The notes below the pieces were generated by a model, which had not been told where the DNA came from, did no database searches, and was given only the letters and a program-made list of their open reading frames with translations. Position numbers and translations under genes: made by a program. Below, piece by piece: positions 7,586 to 7,699 of a stretch of DNA of 7,699 nucleotides. Origin of the DNA: JAMLHN01 sp035708745 (lineage in GTDB: Bacteria > Chloroflexota > Chloroflexia > Thermomicrobiales > UBA6265); the NCBI GenBank assembly GCA_035708745.1, contig DASTFJ010000272.1, forward strand, positions 1 to 7,699. The letters are read 5' to 3'. Position 1 is the stretch's first letter, and every line of letters begins with the position of its first letter.

Positions 7586-7699
7586 CTCGTTGGGGTCACC
7601 AGTCACAACGATCACGAGTGCGAAGGTCTTGGGCGGACGAGGGACCGGTCAGACGTGGACTTTTTTGCGGCCCCGTTTCGCCTAGCTTTACGTCGAATT

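Noticed and set aside
7643..7666. GACCGGTC palindrome followed by a T6 run
   Set aside because: The palindrome has no loop and is separated from the T run by ten bases, so it does not form a terminator stem.

Overview
The window holds housekeeping chromosomal genes from a moderately GC-rich bacterium. Several protein details hint at Chloroflexota, perhaps a Thermomicrobia-like lineage. These are the IKLLES variant in CoaE, the FEGSNRYYRGR-type tail of MutY, and a primary sigma factor with an acidic N-terminus and a spacer between regions 1.2 and 2. That placement is inference from family memory, not a search. I see no mobile element, CRISPR array, rRNA, tRNA or phage gene, and no evidence of a new multi-gene system.

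Left half (about 30-4333, minus strand): one tightly packed transcription unit. Read 5' to 3' on the minus strand it runs ABC-F ATPase, coaE (dephospho-CoA kinase), a DsbA/FrnE-type thioredoxin-fold protein, and mutY (adenine glycosylase). ABC-F and coaE overlap by four bases (GTGA). The other junctions are 36 and about 4 bases. A hairpin with a short T run at 30-72 could end the unit.

The most notable gene is mutY. Its catalytic and Fe-S residues are intact, but the reading frame has no ATG, GTG or TTG upstream of the catalytic glutamate, and an in-frame TAA (296-298) cuts off a well-preserved 82-codon tail that ends at 47. The best start by ribosome-binding-site spacing is an ATT at 1022-1024. 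The gene is either a very young pseudogene, a gene using unusual start and stop signals, or a victim of sequence errors.

Middle (4271-4424): a divergent control region with back-to-back candidate promoters, a hairpin in the ABC-F leader, and a perfect 10-bp palindrome touching the lysA -10 element.

Right half (plus strand): lysA (diaminopimelate decarboxylase, last step of lysine synthesis), then after 144 bases rpoD/sigA, the primary sigma factor. The last 200 bases contain no gene I can support, only an inverted repeat that may be a terminator.
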